Positions 16,674-26,106 of a DNA stretch of 64,000 nt are shown here, piece by piece. Origin of the DNA: Bradyrhizobium barranii subsp. apii. GTDB lineage: Bacteria > Pseudomonadota > Alphaproteobacteria > Rhizobiales > Xanthobacteraceae. The stretch lies in assembly GCF_011516635.5 (NCBI RefSeq), contig NZ_CP096255.1:5454501-5518500 (forward strand), written 5' to 3'. The stretch's first letter is position 1. The number at the start of each line of letters is the position of its first letter. A program made the position numbers and the translations under genes. The notes below the pieces were generated by a model. It had not been told where the DNA came from, did no database searches, and saw nothing but the letters and a program-made list of their open reading frames with translations.

Positions 16674-19080
16674 GAGCCAGCAGCCTTACAAGGGCCTCGC
16701 CTCATATACAGAGGACGACGCTCATCTCTTCGCAGGCCGCGATGTCGACATCAGACGATGCGCGACGTTCCTTGCGGACTCTAATACTCGGATTCTCGCT
16801 CTTCACGGTCTTACCGGCTGCGGAAAGTCCTCGTTTTTGCGAGCGGGCATCATTCCCTATTTGGAAGATGGGGATACGGGGATCGCATTCGCCCGCAGAG
16901 GCAAGACTCGAGACGTTTTCATCAGTTCGACGGCAGATCCTTTGGCTAAGCTAGCTAACGCGGTATTCGAATTCACTTCGAACCCGTTAACTATCCAAAC
17001 GCCGACCGGAGAACGAAAGCTAAACTTGCGAGCCGCCCTACCGGACCCGGCCGCAGTCAAAGCGGCTGCGTTTGTCCGGTCGGCCGGCCGGGATCCTTCC
17101 GTGTTGCTCGGCGTGCTCGAACGGTTAAGCCTCATCGTCCCGCACACGCTGGTCTTGATCATCGATCAAGGAGAAGAGGTCCTAACCTTGGCCAATCCCG
17201 CCTTTGAATCCAAGGCTCGCGACGCGTTCTTTGATTTCCTGTCCGCATTCTCGATCGCTAGGTTTGCGATGAAGATCGTGGTCTCCCTCCGCACAGAGTA
17301 TCTTGGCAGATTCGCCTCGCATCTACGAATGGGCTTCCGTGGCACGGGATTGAGCGACTACTATCTCGGCGAATTGACGAAGTCGCAAATCAAGGAAGCG
17401 TTGCAGCGACCTGCACAGCAGTTCGGCTTCACGATCGACGAGGACGTAATAGAAAGCGCGATCGAACAACTCGATAAAGTACCGCTTGGTCGGCTCGGTG
17501 CTCTGCAGATTGCGTTCAGCGAGCTCTACTCATTGATGCGATCGCGGCAAGCAAACGAAATCACACTCGCCGATCTGGCCGAGCTCGGGAACGTCGAAGG
17601 AACGATCGAACGTTTTGTGCACAAGGCATTACATGACCGCGGCACCGCACTTCGACTCCCTCCTCTCAAAGCTGAGCAGGAGGTGACTTTCTGGAAGGAG
17701 GCGCTATGCGACTTACTCCGACTTCAGCCTGATGGCACGGTAACGACCGATATAAAGAGCGAAGCCGACTTGGAGGAGAGGCTTGCAGGCACACTACTGG
17801 GCTTCGGAGAGACGACGGGAATACTCGTGACGGCGGGTCTCCTGAAACCGATCAAGGTCGTTGATGGGGAAGGCGGCGTGGTACCTTGTTTTGCAATTGG
17901 CCACGACACGGTCGGCCTCGTACTTTGGAACTGGAAGCTTCGCCGCGAACAGCGGTCTAGCCTCTCGGCTCAGGCTCAGGTGGTATCTTCCCGCGAGGAG
18001 CCCGATGAAGCTCCGAATTCTCCGGGGCGCGAAATAGCCCTTTGTCTCTCGGGCGGCGGCTATCGCGCCATGCTCTTCGATCTCGGTGCAGTGTGGCGCC
18101 TTAACGACCTCGGCTATTTATCTCGGCTAGGACGAGTTTCGGGCGTGGCTGGCGGAGCGGTCGTTGCCGGCGTGCTCGGTATGCATTGGAACGAACTCTC
18201 CTTCGTTGACGGCATCGCCGTAAACTTCTCAGACGTGATCGCCAAGCCGCTGCTTGAATTCGCCGACCAGAGTATTGACGTAAGGTCGAGTATGCTCGGC
18301 CTTTTGCCGGGACGCAATCCTGCCGACGTGATGGCCGGAAAGATGGCGAGCTTTCTGTTTGGTGAAAAGACTTTGCAAGACTTGCCGGACCAACCTGTTT
18401 TCGTGTTCAGCTCCACTAATCTGCAGCGTGTCTCGCTCTTCCGATTCTCCAAGTCCTATATCGGCGACGCCGTAACGGGCATCATTCGTGACTACCCAGA
18501 GCTTATCGCGATCGCGGTAGCAGCATCGAACGCCCTACCGCCAACCCTTTCCCCCCTTGTCTTGCACTTGGGCACGGCGAAGTGGGAGCCGCCTAACAGC
18601 GCGGAATTCCGGTTCCGTGAGAAGGTCTATTTGGCGACAGGAAGCCTGATCGACAACTTGGGGCTAGAGGCAGCGTGGAGGCGGCATAAGACGATCTTCG
18701 TTTGCGACGGCGGCGTAGACTCGCCGGACAACCCCGAACCCAAGGGTGGGATCGCTGGATTTGTCGAGCAAGCCGTTCGAACCGTCGAGGTCCTGGATCA
18801 TCAGCTTCGCCTTCTACGTCGTCGACAGGTCATAGAAGCGCTCGAAACCAACAACAAGAAAGGTGCATATTGGTCGATCCGAAACTTCGAGAAGTACGGA
18901 TCAAAGATAAGTCCAACGCGGGCATCGGAGCTTGCCGCCCTCGCGACGCGATTTGCGCCTTTGAACGAGGCGGATAAAAGGGACCTCGTCAACTTTGGAT
19001 ATGACGTGTGCCGGGGCGCCATAGCGGCCCGCTTCGAAAACGAGCCGCCAGCCGAAACCCTGCGATTTCCGTTTCCGTGA
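16663..19080 (+). CDS. STAND NTPase fused to a catalytically degenerate patatin-like domain
   Basis: 805 residues. The start PYKGLASYTEDDAHLFAGRD (8-27) is the signature of the novel-STAND1 NTPases. Walker A is GLTGCGKS (49-56), Walker B LVLIIDQGEE (163-172), and an Arg-containing strand VVSLRTEYL (R210) follows. Residues about 410-430 (AIGHDTVGLVLWNW) match the winged-helix end. A patatin-like domain starts at about 457 with the GGGYR oxyanion loop (464-468). The nucleophile elbow reads GVAGG, with Ala496 where patatins have Ser. The later motif reads TGSLIDNLG, with Thr659 where patatins have Asp, so lipase activity is unlikely. There is no clear WD or TPR repeat sensor. The protein is the probable switch of the operon: it may sense infection and control the CHAT protease or phosphoesterase. 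Confidence 0.85.
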   Translation: MASESQQPYKGLASYTEDDAHLFAGRDVDIRRCATFLADSNTRILALHGLTGCGKSSFLRAGIIPYLEDGDTGIAFARRGKTRDVFISSTADPLAKLANAVFEFTSNPLTIQTPTGERKLNLRAALPDPAAVKAAAFVRSAGRDPSVLLGVLERLSLIVPHTLVLIIDQGEEVLTLANPAFESKARDAFFDFLSAFSIARFAMKIVVSLRTEYLGRFASHLRMGFRGTGLSDYYLGELTKSQIKEALQRPAQQFGFTIDEDVIESAIEQLDKVPLGRLGALQIAFSELYSLMRSRQANEITLADLAELGNVEGTIERFVHKALHDRGTALRLPPLKAEQEVTFWKEALCDLLRLQPDGTVTTDIKSEADLEERLAGTLLGFGETTGILVTAGLLKPIKVVDGEGGVVPCFAIGHDTVGLVLWNWKLRREQRSSLSAQAQVVSSREEPDEAPNSPGREIALCLSGGGYRAMLFDLGAVWRLNDLGYLSRLGRVSGVAGGAVVAGVLGMHWNELSFVDGIAVNFSDVIAKPLLEFADQSIDVRSSMLGLLPGRNPADVMAGKMASFLFGEKTLQDLPDQPVFVFSSTNLQRVSLFRFSKSYIGDAVTGIIRDYPELIAIAVAASNALPPTLSPLVLHLGTAKWEPPNSAEFRFREKVYLATGSLIDNLGLEAAWRRHKTIFVCDGGVDSPDNPEPKGGIAGFVEQAVRTVEVLDHQLRLLRRRQVIEALETNNKKGAYWSIRNFEKYGSKISPTRASELAALATRFAPLNEADKRDLVNFGYDVCRGAIAARFENEPPAETLRFPFP

Positions 19081-19163
19081 AACTCGGCGATCGCAGCGAA
19101 AGCGCGCTAAGTAGATTATAGATTATCAGGTGCGCATCAGCGGTTGACTGCGCTCAAGCCTAA

Positions 19164-20685
19164 TCTTACTGCGTCACAAACGGTGGTCTGTGAAATGGGC
19201 GAACTTGATTGCACAACAAGGACATCTCGACAACGTTCGGACCAGCCCTTGTTCGAGTCGCCGTCGCATCGTCGTGATCGAATTTGGAATGTGACGTTGG
19301 GTCCGTAGCGGCAGAACCGCGGGGTCTGTAATCCGCGGAAACGCGAGCGAGCGGGATCGGCCGGGCGCGCCGAGCGCCTGAGGGGGGAAACGCCTCCCGC
19401 TCGGAGATCAGGAATCCGAAGGCTGCAATGCACATCGTTGCGTGATGATGAAAGCCGCGCCAGCCGCGTCCCTCGAAGTGGCCAAGCCCGACCTCCTGCT
19501 TGAGTTCCTGATAGTCGCGTTCGATGCGCCAGCGCAATTTAGCCGTCTCTACGAGAGTCCGGAATGCCACATCCTCCGGCAATGTCGAGAGCCAGTATTT
19601 GGTAGGCTGGTCCTCGCCTTTCGGCCATTCGATCAGCAACCATTCCTCCAACCGCTGGGTGGTTTGCCAATAATCACGGTGCGCGGCACGGACCCGCACG
19701 CGGGCAAAGCGCGAGCTCAGCTTTTCGTTCGTTCCTTGCCGCCACGTGATGGTGCGCCAAGCTTTGGCCGGCAGGCCGATCGCGAGCGCTTTAACGGCGG
19801 CCGGCCGACGCTGACGGTTGCGGCGCATCAGTTTCGGGGGACGGCCGCGGCCCGACCATGGCTTCGGCGGCAAGGGACCGGTGCCGGGCGCCCATACCGT
19901 TGTGCTCGACAGAAGACCCGCCACATAGGTCAATCCCAGCGCCGTGATCTCCGTGCGCAGATCGCTGTTGTTGCCATAGCCCGCGTCCATCAGCACGACA
20001 CCACGCGGAAGGCCGGTCGCACAGGCCCACCGCAACTGCTCCAGCGCGATCTCCGGCTTGGTCCGGAAGCCGACTTCGGCAGGAATGCCCACCTTGCGCC
20101 GCCGATCGCAATCCTCAGTCCATTCCTTCGGAAGATAAAGGCGGTAGGCAACAGGCAGGCTGGCGTGGTGATTGGCAATCGATAATGACACCGCCACCTG
20201 GCAATTATCCTGCTTGCCGAGCTGCCCGCAATATTGCCGTGCAACTCCAACCGAATGTCGCCCCTGCTTGGGAAATCCGGTGTCATCGATGATCCAAGCT
20301 TCGATCGGGCCCTGGCGTTCGATCGCCGGCAGGACCATCTCTCGTACCTTGCCCAGCACCTTCTCATCCGACCAGGCGCCGCTGCCGACGAAATGCAGCA
20401 GCGATTGATGTTGGGCGGCCGTCCGTTCCGGAGCCGTCATCGCCGCCATTGGCTCCACGCTCTTACGACCGCCACAGGCCATGAGGCCGACGCAATAGTC
20501 GCGCAGCGGTGCCTTCCGATCAGCATGACCGATGACGCTGGCAAGCCCTTCCAAATACGTCGCAAATCGCATCTCACTGGTCTTGGTGCCACGCCCGCTC
20601 ATGTAGCCTCCTCGGCTGATGGTCCATGCTTCAACCATCGCTGATTCCGGCCGGATAAAGCCTGCGGTTTTGTGACTCAGTCGTA
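19164..20685 (-). mobile_element. IS701-family-like insertion sequence (about 1522 bp)
   Basis: The inferred ends share CTGMGTCACAAA in inverted orientation (left 19169-19180, right about 20669-20680). The 4-bp repeat CTAA (19160-19163 and 20686-20689) fits the YTAR target duplication of IS701 elements. With these limits 13 of 17 terminal bases match. It sits 80 bp after the STAND gene. Confidence 0.75.
19166..20602 (-). CDS. IS701-family-like transposase
   Basis: Start ATG 20602 was chosen for the GAGGAGG ribosome site upstream; 478 residues result. The DDE core is visible: AWIIDDTGFPKQGRHSVGVA, VVLMDAGYGNN and RIERDYQELKQEVGLGHFEG. The sequence after the family core (from about SGARRARPI) runs to the IS end and is low in recognisable structure. 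No frameshift was seen, so it may be active. Confidence 0.85.
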   Translation of the reverse strand: MSGRGTKTSEMRFATYLEGLASVIGHADRKAPLRDYCVGLMACGGRKSVEPMAAMTAPERTAAQHQSLLHFVGSGAWSDEKVLGKVREMVLPAIERQGPIEAWIIDDTGFPKQGRHSVGVARQYCGQLGKQDNCQVAVSLSIANHHASLPVAYRLYLPKEWTEDCDRRRKVGIPAEVGFRTKPEIALEQLRWACATGLPRGVVLMDAGYGNNSDLRTEITALGLTYVAGLLSSTTVWAPGTGPLPPKPWSGRGRPPKLMRRNRQRRPAAVKALAIGLPAKAWRTITWRQGTNEKLSSRFARVRVRAAHRDYWQTTQRLEEWLLIEWPKGEDQPTKYWLSTLPEDVAFRTLVETAKLRWRIERDYQELKQEVGLGHFEGRGWRGFHHHATMCIAAFGFLISEREAFPPSGARRARPIPLARVSADYRPRGSAATDPTSHSKFDHDDATATRTRAGPNVVEMSLLCNQVRPFHRPPFVTQ

Positions 20686-20689
20686 CTAA

Positions 20690-21625
20690 GAGTCTGTCCG
20701 GAAAGATTACCTTGGATTGCATAGCTTTCGCAGCATGAGTCGGATGGAGGCCAGCTTGAGAAAGGCGAGCGCCCTGTGATTGAAGCATTCCCAATCTTTG
20801 GACAGTCTTCGGCATCGCCCGAGCCAGGCAAAGGTACGCTCGACGATCCAGCGTTTGGGCAAGACGACGAAACGGTGAGCCTGATCGGAGCGTTTGACGA
20901 TTTCGAGGTTCACGCGCTTCAGAGCGCTACGCAGCCCCTTCTGGAAATGTGGCCCTTGATATCCGCCGTCGGCGTAGAGCTTCAGAAGAAAGGGATAGAG
21001 GCCGAACAACGTTGCCATCAGGAGCACGCCGCCGTCGCGATCCTGGATGTCCGCCGCATGCACGATGGCGTGCATCAAGAGGCCTTGCGTGTCGACGAGA
21101 ATGTGCCGCTTCTTGCCCTTGATCTTCTTGCCCGCGTCGTAGCCATGGAGATCATGAGGCCCCCTTTTTCAGCGCTTTTCACGCTCTGGCTATCGATGAT
21201 GGCGGCGGTGGGAGAAGCCTCGCGCTCGGCCCTTTCGCGACATTCGACATAGAGGGCGTGATGAATTTTATCGAGCGTGCCGTTCCAGCTCCACAGATCG
21301 AAGTAGCCATACAGCGTCGAGCGCGGCGGCAGGTCCTTGGGGATCGCGCGCCACTGGCAACCTGTGCTCAGGATGTACATCAGCCCGTTGGCAATCTCGC
21401 GCAGGTCCACCGTACGCTTGTTGCCGCCGCGCTTGGCCGGCGGGATGCGAGGCGCGATCAGCGCCCACTCCTCGTCGGTCAAGTCGCTCGGATAGCGCAG
21501 GCGGCTGCGGTCGTAGCGTGCACGGTTCTCGGTAGTCCACATTGGCGGCGCGTCCCCATCGAATCAGGCCGCTCACCTTGAATCACAACCGATTCATTCG
21601 ACTCAACATGTTTTGGAACAGACAC
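20690..21625 (-). mobile_element. IS5-family-like insertion sequence (936 bp) inserted at the IS701 target repeat
   Basis: The ends GAGTCTGTCC (20690) and, inverted, GTGTCTGTTC (21625) are imperfect inverted repeats. The trinucleotide TAA flanks both sides (20687-20689 and 21626-21628), as expected for IS5 elements with TNA targets. The left TAA is part of the IS701 CTAA repeat, so the IS5-like element arrived after the IS701-like one. Confidence 0.75.
20707..21542 (-). pseudogene. IS5-family transposase in two frames (frameshift, possibly programmed)
   Basis: Frame 1 starts at ATG 21542 (YPSDLTDEEWALIAP, then IIDSQSVKSAEKGG) and leaves the family sequence after an A5G5 run (complement of 21160-21169). 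A -1 shift there gives GYDAGKKIKGKKRHILVD, joining the second frame (YADGGYQG, VERTFAWLGRCRRL) that ends at 20707. The DDE residues lie on both sides. In IS5 elements such a shift can be programmed; here it could equally be an indel. Confidence 0.8.
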
Positions 21626-22097
21626 TAAGAACTGCACTTTAGAGAACGCGCGGCGCTTAGCGTCGATGCCGGTTTATGCGGTTTTTAACCGCTTTTTGCG
21701 GACAGCGCGGGCATGCTGAATCGCGCTTCTGCGCCGCTCTAACCTGACGATTACTTCCCGATGCGCACAAAGCTCGTGAGCACCGGCAGTAGCGGGCGCA
21801 CGCGCCACAATAAACACGCAGAGAATTTTCCCTGAACTTCTCAAATTTACGAAATTAGTGGAGCGGCTTTGCAGCCTTTGGACTGCGGGCCCGCTCCTCC
21901 CCCCGAGGGGTAGGAGCGGGCCGGAGGCGGGTGCCGACCCGGGCCCTCCACGTGCGCATGCCTGCGCGCATAACCCGCGCAAGGCTGCCAGCGATTTGGC
22001 TGAGCGCAGCGCGCGCCGAATCGCACTTCGCGTGCCAGCTAAGTCATTGGCGCTACTCGACACTTAGAGTCGCAAAAGCCCCTGCAGCGCATGCATT
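21626..22097. other. Non-coding stretch with a strong hairpin
   Basis: No convincing gene. Bases 21888-21898 (GGCCCGCTCCT) and 21912-21922 (AGGAGCGGGCC) are a perfect 11-bp inverted repeat, with CCCC/GGGG able to extend the stem inside the loop. There is no T-run, so this is not a typical terminator. The stretch lies between IS5 and IS256 copy 3 and continues the sequence that preceded the IS701 insertion. Confidence 0.5.
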
Positions 22098-23526
22098 GGG
22101 GATGTCCCGATCGCTGTTGAACTACGTCGGGTCGACGTTGCCGGAATGAATATTACGCAGCCCTCGTGACGTGGGCAACGGACTTGATTGTCATGCGATC
22201 GTGGTGAGCTTGAAGGGCCGCACGCAGAACCGACAATTGCTTATGCGCCTTCAATCGTCGGAAGCCCTTGTTGGCCTCGATCATACCGGCCGCGACCCAT
22301 CGCAAGGCCATACCGGCATCCCGCCAGCGTTTAACGTTGCGCGTGACGCGGCGAATGGTGCCCATCATGTTCTCGGCGATATTGGTACAGGCGAGCGATC
22401 GGCGAAGCTCCTTCGGCAACTTCAACCGGACGACAGTCAGGATTTCGTCGAGGCCTTCGAGGATACTGGCCGCAACGCCGGGCCATTGCTGGTCGAGTCG
22501 ACGCGCGAGATTGCGGATCAATTTTTCAGCCTTGTCGGCGTCATCGAGCTCCCAGGCCTGGCGCAGCACCCGGCGGGTGGCCGCATGATGCTCTTTCGGC
22601 AGGCGTTCCATGATGTTGCGCGCCTTGTGGATCTGGCAGCGCTGGATCGCAGCGGCCGAACCGAAGGTGCGGCGGATCGCCTTCGACAACGCCTTCGCGC
22701 CGTCGGCGATGAACAGTCTTGGCACCGTCGGGTCGAGCCCGCGCGAGACCAGGTTGTCCAGCAGGGCCTGAACCGTTGCTGCATTCTCGGTCGCCCCTTC
22801 CACCAGCGCCAGCGGATGCTTGTTGCCTTCGCCGTCAACCCCGATCGCGGCCACCAGCACGAGATCGTCGTCGAGATGCAGCCCGTCGATTTGGACCACC
22901 AGAAGGTCGAGCGCGGACAGATCGGCAGCCATGAAGTCGGCCAGCCGCGCCGCCGACAGAGCCACGAACCTCCGCGAGGCCGCCGACTTCGAAATCCCCG
23001 ATCCGGGCGGTGCCGGCACGTCACCCTCGGGCAGCCGGACGGCGCGGCCGAACCGGCGCGTCGACACATTGATCAGCATCAGGTTCATCGCCCAGCGACC
23101 GAGCCAGTCCTCCTGCGCCGCCGTTTCCCAGCTCGGGATCGTGACCTCGCGGCCGTCCATGCCCCGGACCCGCGGGCGATCGACCTCGATCTTGCCGCCG
23201 TGGAAACCGATCCGCCCCCGCGTTCGGCCCCAACGGTGCGCCCGCCGCGCCGCATCACGACCGTGGCGCGGCCCGCAGGCCGCTGTCACATCCGCCTCCA
23301 TCATCGTGCCGAGCGCCTCGATTCCTGCCGCAAGGCAGAACCGATCGAAGCTCGCTCGCACTTCCGCAAATGATTTCTCCACAGCCCCGGTCGCCGGCCA
23401 ACCAGCCGGTGTGATATCTCTCGTCATGGCGTTGCTCTCCTTTGTGGAATCAGCACCCCGAGCCTACCGGCTCAAGGTGGGCAACGCCGACCTCTTCAGA
23501 AATTCAACAGAACCCGGGACATCCCC
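22098..23526 (-). mobile_element. IS256-family element copy 3 (intact, 1429 bp)
   Basis: The same ends as copy 2, flanked by the perfect 8-bp repeat CATGCATT at 22090-22097 and 23527-23534. It is inverted relative to copy 2 at 6659. The two copies bracket the prophage remnant and the phosphoesterase-CHAT-STAND operon, but the different target repeats show that each inserted on its own. Confidence 0.97.
22153..23427 (-). CDS. IS256-family transposase (copy 3)
   Basis: 424 residues, identical to copies 2 and 4, with D181, D242, E352 and the C264/H267 pair. Intact start behind AAAGGAGAG. Confidence 0.96.
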   Translation of the reverse strand: MTRDITPAGWPATGAVEKSFAEVRASFDRFCLAAGIEALGTMMEADVTAACGPRHGRDAARRAHRWGRTRGRIGFHGGKIEVDRPRVRGMDGREVTIPSWETAAQEDWLGRWAMNLMLINVSTRRFGRAVRLPEGDVPAPPGSGISKSAASRRFVALSAARLADFMAADLSALDLLVVQIDGLHLDDDLVLVAAIGVDGEGNKHPLALVEGATENAATVQALLDNLVSRGLDPTVPRLFIADGAKALSKAIRRTFGSAAAIQRCQIHKARNIMERLPKEHHAATRRVLRQAWELDDADKAEKLIRNLARRLDQQWPGVAASILEGLDEILTVVRLKLPKELRRSLACTNIAENMMGTIRRVTRNVKRWRDAGMALRWVAAGMIEANKGFRRLKAHKQLSVLRAALQAHHDRMTIKSVAHVTRAA

Positions 23527-23807
23527 CATGCATTTCTTGTATGGTCATGCGCGATTGCGAAACCCGACAAAAGCGCTGAAAGCGATTAAATGCGCAAAGC
23601 GATCAAGCGCTCAGCTGTCTGGTTTTACGTATTAGACTTTTCCAGACAAAATATTCGTTGCTGATTTTTCTGCAGGCCGCATCCTGATCGCGGGTCGAAA
23701 GCCCGAAACACTAGCCGATAGCCAATCCGGTGAGCGGCAATCACAATTCTTGTCCAGGGGCCGCGCGCGTATGTCCAAGGCGCACGCCCAAAGGCGCGCG
23801 GGGCCGT

Positions 23808-25444
23808 CTAGCCCGATCTATTCACGAGAGCACGGTCGTTCTTGACGTCTGACTGGGGCTGGCGGCTGGCGTGGGTGACCGTCCGGCCTTTTGTCACCGG
23901 GTTCTACATCAAGCTGTTTTGTACGCGTTGGAGGAGTGGGGCGGGTGAGCGGGCGCAGGCCCGGTCGGTTACGGGCCGAGCGGGAGCAGCGCGCCGGGCA
24001 AGCTGCGGAAGAGGTCGGCTTCGGGGCATGCCGCGGCGAACGCAAGGCGAATGCGGCTCGCGGTTTCGACGACCCGGGCTGCGATTTTCAAGAGACGAAG
24101 ACGCAGCGTCGCGAACTCGGCGGCGGCCAATTCCCGGACTTTGGGAATGGCGCCGCGCACGGTAAGCATCAACCAATAAGCGGCGGTGTGGAGAACGAGA
24201 CGGACCTGGTTGGCGAGCGCCGAACGGCAACTGGTGCGATCGGAGGCGAGCTGCGTCTTATGCAGCTTGATCAGATTTTCGGCTTGGCCGCGCGCGCAAT
24301 ACAGGCTGTCGTAGATCCACTCGGCCGAGCCGACATCGAGGCTGGTGACGACGAAGCGGATGTCGAGGCCGAGCATCGTCGCCTCAATACGGGCGACAGT
24401 GCGCCGTTCGTGATCCCAGGACTTTGCCTTGTGGCGCGTCTCGGTATAGCCGCGCAGAACAGGCAGGTTCTCGATGGCGCGTCGCGTGCGAATGTCGTCG
24501 GCGACCTCGTCGACTTTTCTGGCGAGAGGCTTGGTACCGGACAGACCGAAGATGTAGTCGATGCCGTTGTTCTCGCACCAGGTCATGGCCTCCGGCCGAG
24601 CATAGTGCCCGTCGCCACGGAACGTAATTCGCGTGTTGTGCCACCGCGTCCGGATATGCCGTATCAGGCGGCGCAGATGGGCACGCACCTCGACGCCGCC
24701 CGGCGTCTTGCCGGGCCGCAGCACGACCGCCACGGGCCGGCTCTTCTCCGTGTCGTAGACGTGGATCGGCAGGAAGCAGCGTTCGTCATAATGAGCGTTG
24801 AACAGCGAGAGCTGCTGATGGCCGTGGACGACATCGCAGGTATCATCGATGTCGAGCGTGACGGATGCCGGCTCGCGCGGGTAGCTATCCATCCATGCGT
24901 CGACCAAAGTGTAGGTCAGTCGGATCACGTCGCGCAGGCGCGGAGCATTCTCCAGACGCGACAGCGTCGGTTGGGAACACAGATCGCGACCGCTGTCCGG
25001 CAGCCGTCCGCAGGCCAGCTTGAATGCGGGATCGGACCGCAGATGATCGAGGTCGTCGGCGTCCTCGTAGCTCGTAGCCGCAGCAGATCGCGAACATGCG
25101 CGCGCGGAACATATCGACAAGGCTGTGCACGACCCGCGTCGGATCGCGCCGATCCGGGAACACCCGGGCCAAATTGTCGGCCAAACCGAGACGCCGCTCG
25201 GCCATCGCCAGAAGCATCACGCCCCCATTCGAGGTTAGGCGTCCACCATCGAAGGCAGCTGTGACTTTCTTGGCGTGAACGGCTGGAAACGAGAAGGGCA
25301 GAATCGTATCATCGGTCATGGCGGGCGTGGCGTTCGCGGTTGAGGTGATGGGGTTGGCTTCGCAACCGAATCCTACGCCGCATCAGCGCTTTACACCACG
25401 CTCGCCAGCCTCTCAGGCGCCCTCTCGCGAATAAGGCGGGCTAG
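23808..25444 (-). mobile_element. IS1380-family-like element with a broken transposase
   Basis: The ends share CTAGCCCG and TATTC-CGAGAG in inverted orientation (23808-23830 and 25422-25444; 19 of 23 bases match). I found no clear target duplication, so the exact limits may be off by a few bases. Confidence 0.6.
23969..25319 (-). pseudogene. IS1380-family transposase, frameshifted by a 7-bp duplication
   Basis: Starts at ATG 25319 (ILPFSFPAVHAKKVTAAFDG, GGVMLLAMAERRLGLADN). The frame is lost after FAICCGYE. CTACGAG is present twice in tandem (complement of 25064-25077), and removing one copy joins the frame to DADDLDHLRSDPAFK. The rest (VTLDIDDTCDVVHGHQ, FRGDGHYARPE) runs to a stop at 23969. 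One small duplication therefore inactivated an otherwise whole gene. Confidence 0.85.
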
Positions 25445-25495
25445 TGTCGGTCATTTCGCCCCTGGACTCGCATCTTGCTCGAAAGGCAAAACACT

Positions 25496-25792
25496 ATGCG
25501 CAGCTCCACCGCCCTCCGCACCTCGACGAACTCTAATGAGCTTGGCAGCCTCCTCGCTCGCCGCGGGACGGACCTGATCCTGGCCATTGAGGACGGAAAC
25601 GCCCTGATCCGGTGCCACGTGAGCTCGGCAACCGCCGCGGCCATGCTGGCGCCTCTTAAGGGCAAGGCCGCCGGTCAATTCTGGCCCCTCCCCGGCAACC
25701 TGGTCGAAATCGACGCCGCCGTGACCTTGGCTGCCGCGGTGAAAATGTTGGAGGCAAAGGCCACCGCGGAAAGGCGGCCGCACCTGAACTGA
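25496..25792 (+). CDS. Small hypothetical protein
   Basis: 98 residues from ATG 25496. Protein-like sequence with LGSLLARRGTDLILAIEDGN, then MLAPLKGKAAGQFWPLPGN and a hydrophobic helix AAVTLAAAVKMLEAKA. No family recognised and no strong ribosome site. It lies between the IS1380-like element and the tRNA-Pro gene. Confidence 0.5.
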   Translation: MRSSTALRTSTNSNELGSLLARRGTDLILAIEDGNALIRCHVSSATAAAMLAPLKGKAAGQFWPLPGNLVEIDAAVTLAAAVKMLEAKATAERRPHLN

Positions 25793-25937
25793 AAATAACC
25801 GGTCCCGGGCGGTGCAAAAGCCGCCCGACCTGCCTAGAATCGGCGCTCGTGCTTCCCCGGTGCTTCCCCGCGGGTGGCACGGGCGCAATCACGTCAAACA
25901 GGGAGACAAAATGTATAGGCAGTTTCAATGGGTTGAC

Positions 25938-26014
25938 TGGTCGGGGCAGCTGGATTCGAACCAACGACCTGCAGTACCCAAAACTGCCGCGCTACCAGGC
26001 TGCGCTATACCCCG
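25938..26014 (-). tRNA. tRNA-Pro (UGG)
   Basis: Read on the minus strand, the 77-nt sequence has the acceptor pair CGGGGTA/TGCCCCG, the T-arm GGTTCGAATCC and encoded ACCA. The anticodon arm GCAGT-TTTGGGT-ACTGC puts TGG at positions 34-36. Its 3' end faces the IS-rich accessory region to the left, so it is a candidate attachment site for that region. Confidence 0.95.
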
Positions 26015-26106
26015 AATGTCCAGCGAGCCCCGTCGATACACGCTTCCCAAAGCGCCATCAAGCTTTCAAGCCGCCAGCAAGGCGGCAATAACCCCGCCGG
26101 GACGCC

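Noticed and set aside
22171..23373. 400-codon frame antisense to the IS256 transposase
   Set aside because: It appears in all copies only because the transposase is GC-rich; the opposite strand holds the clear DDE transposase.
23891..25264. 457-codon plus-strand frame
   Set aside because: Antisense to the IS1380-like transposase, whose conserved residues read on the minus strand.
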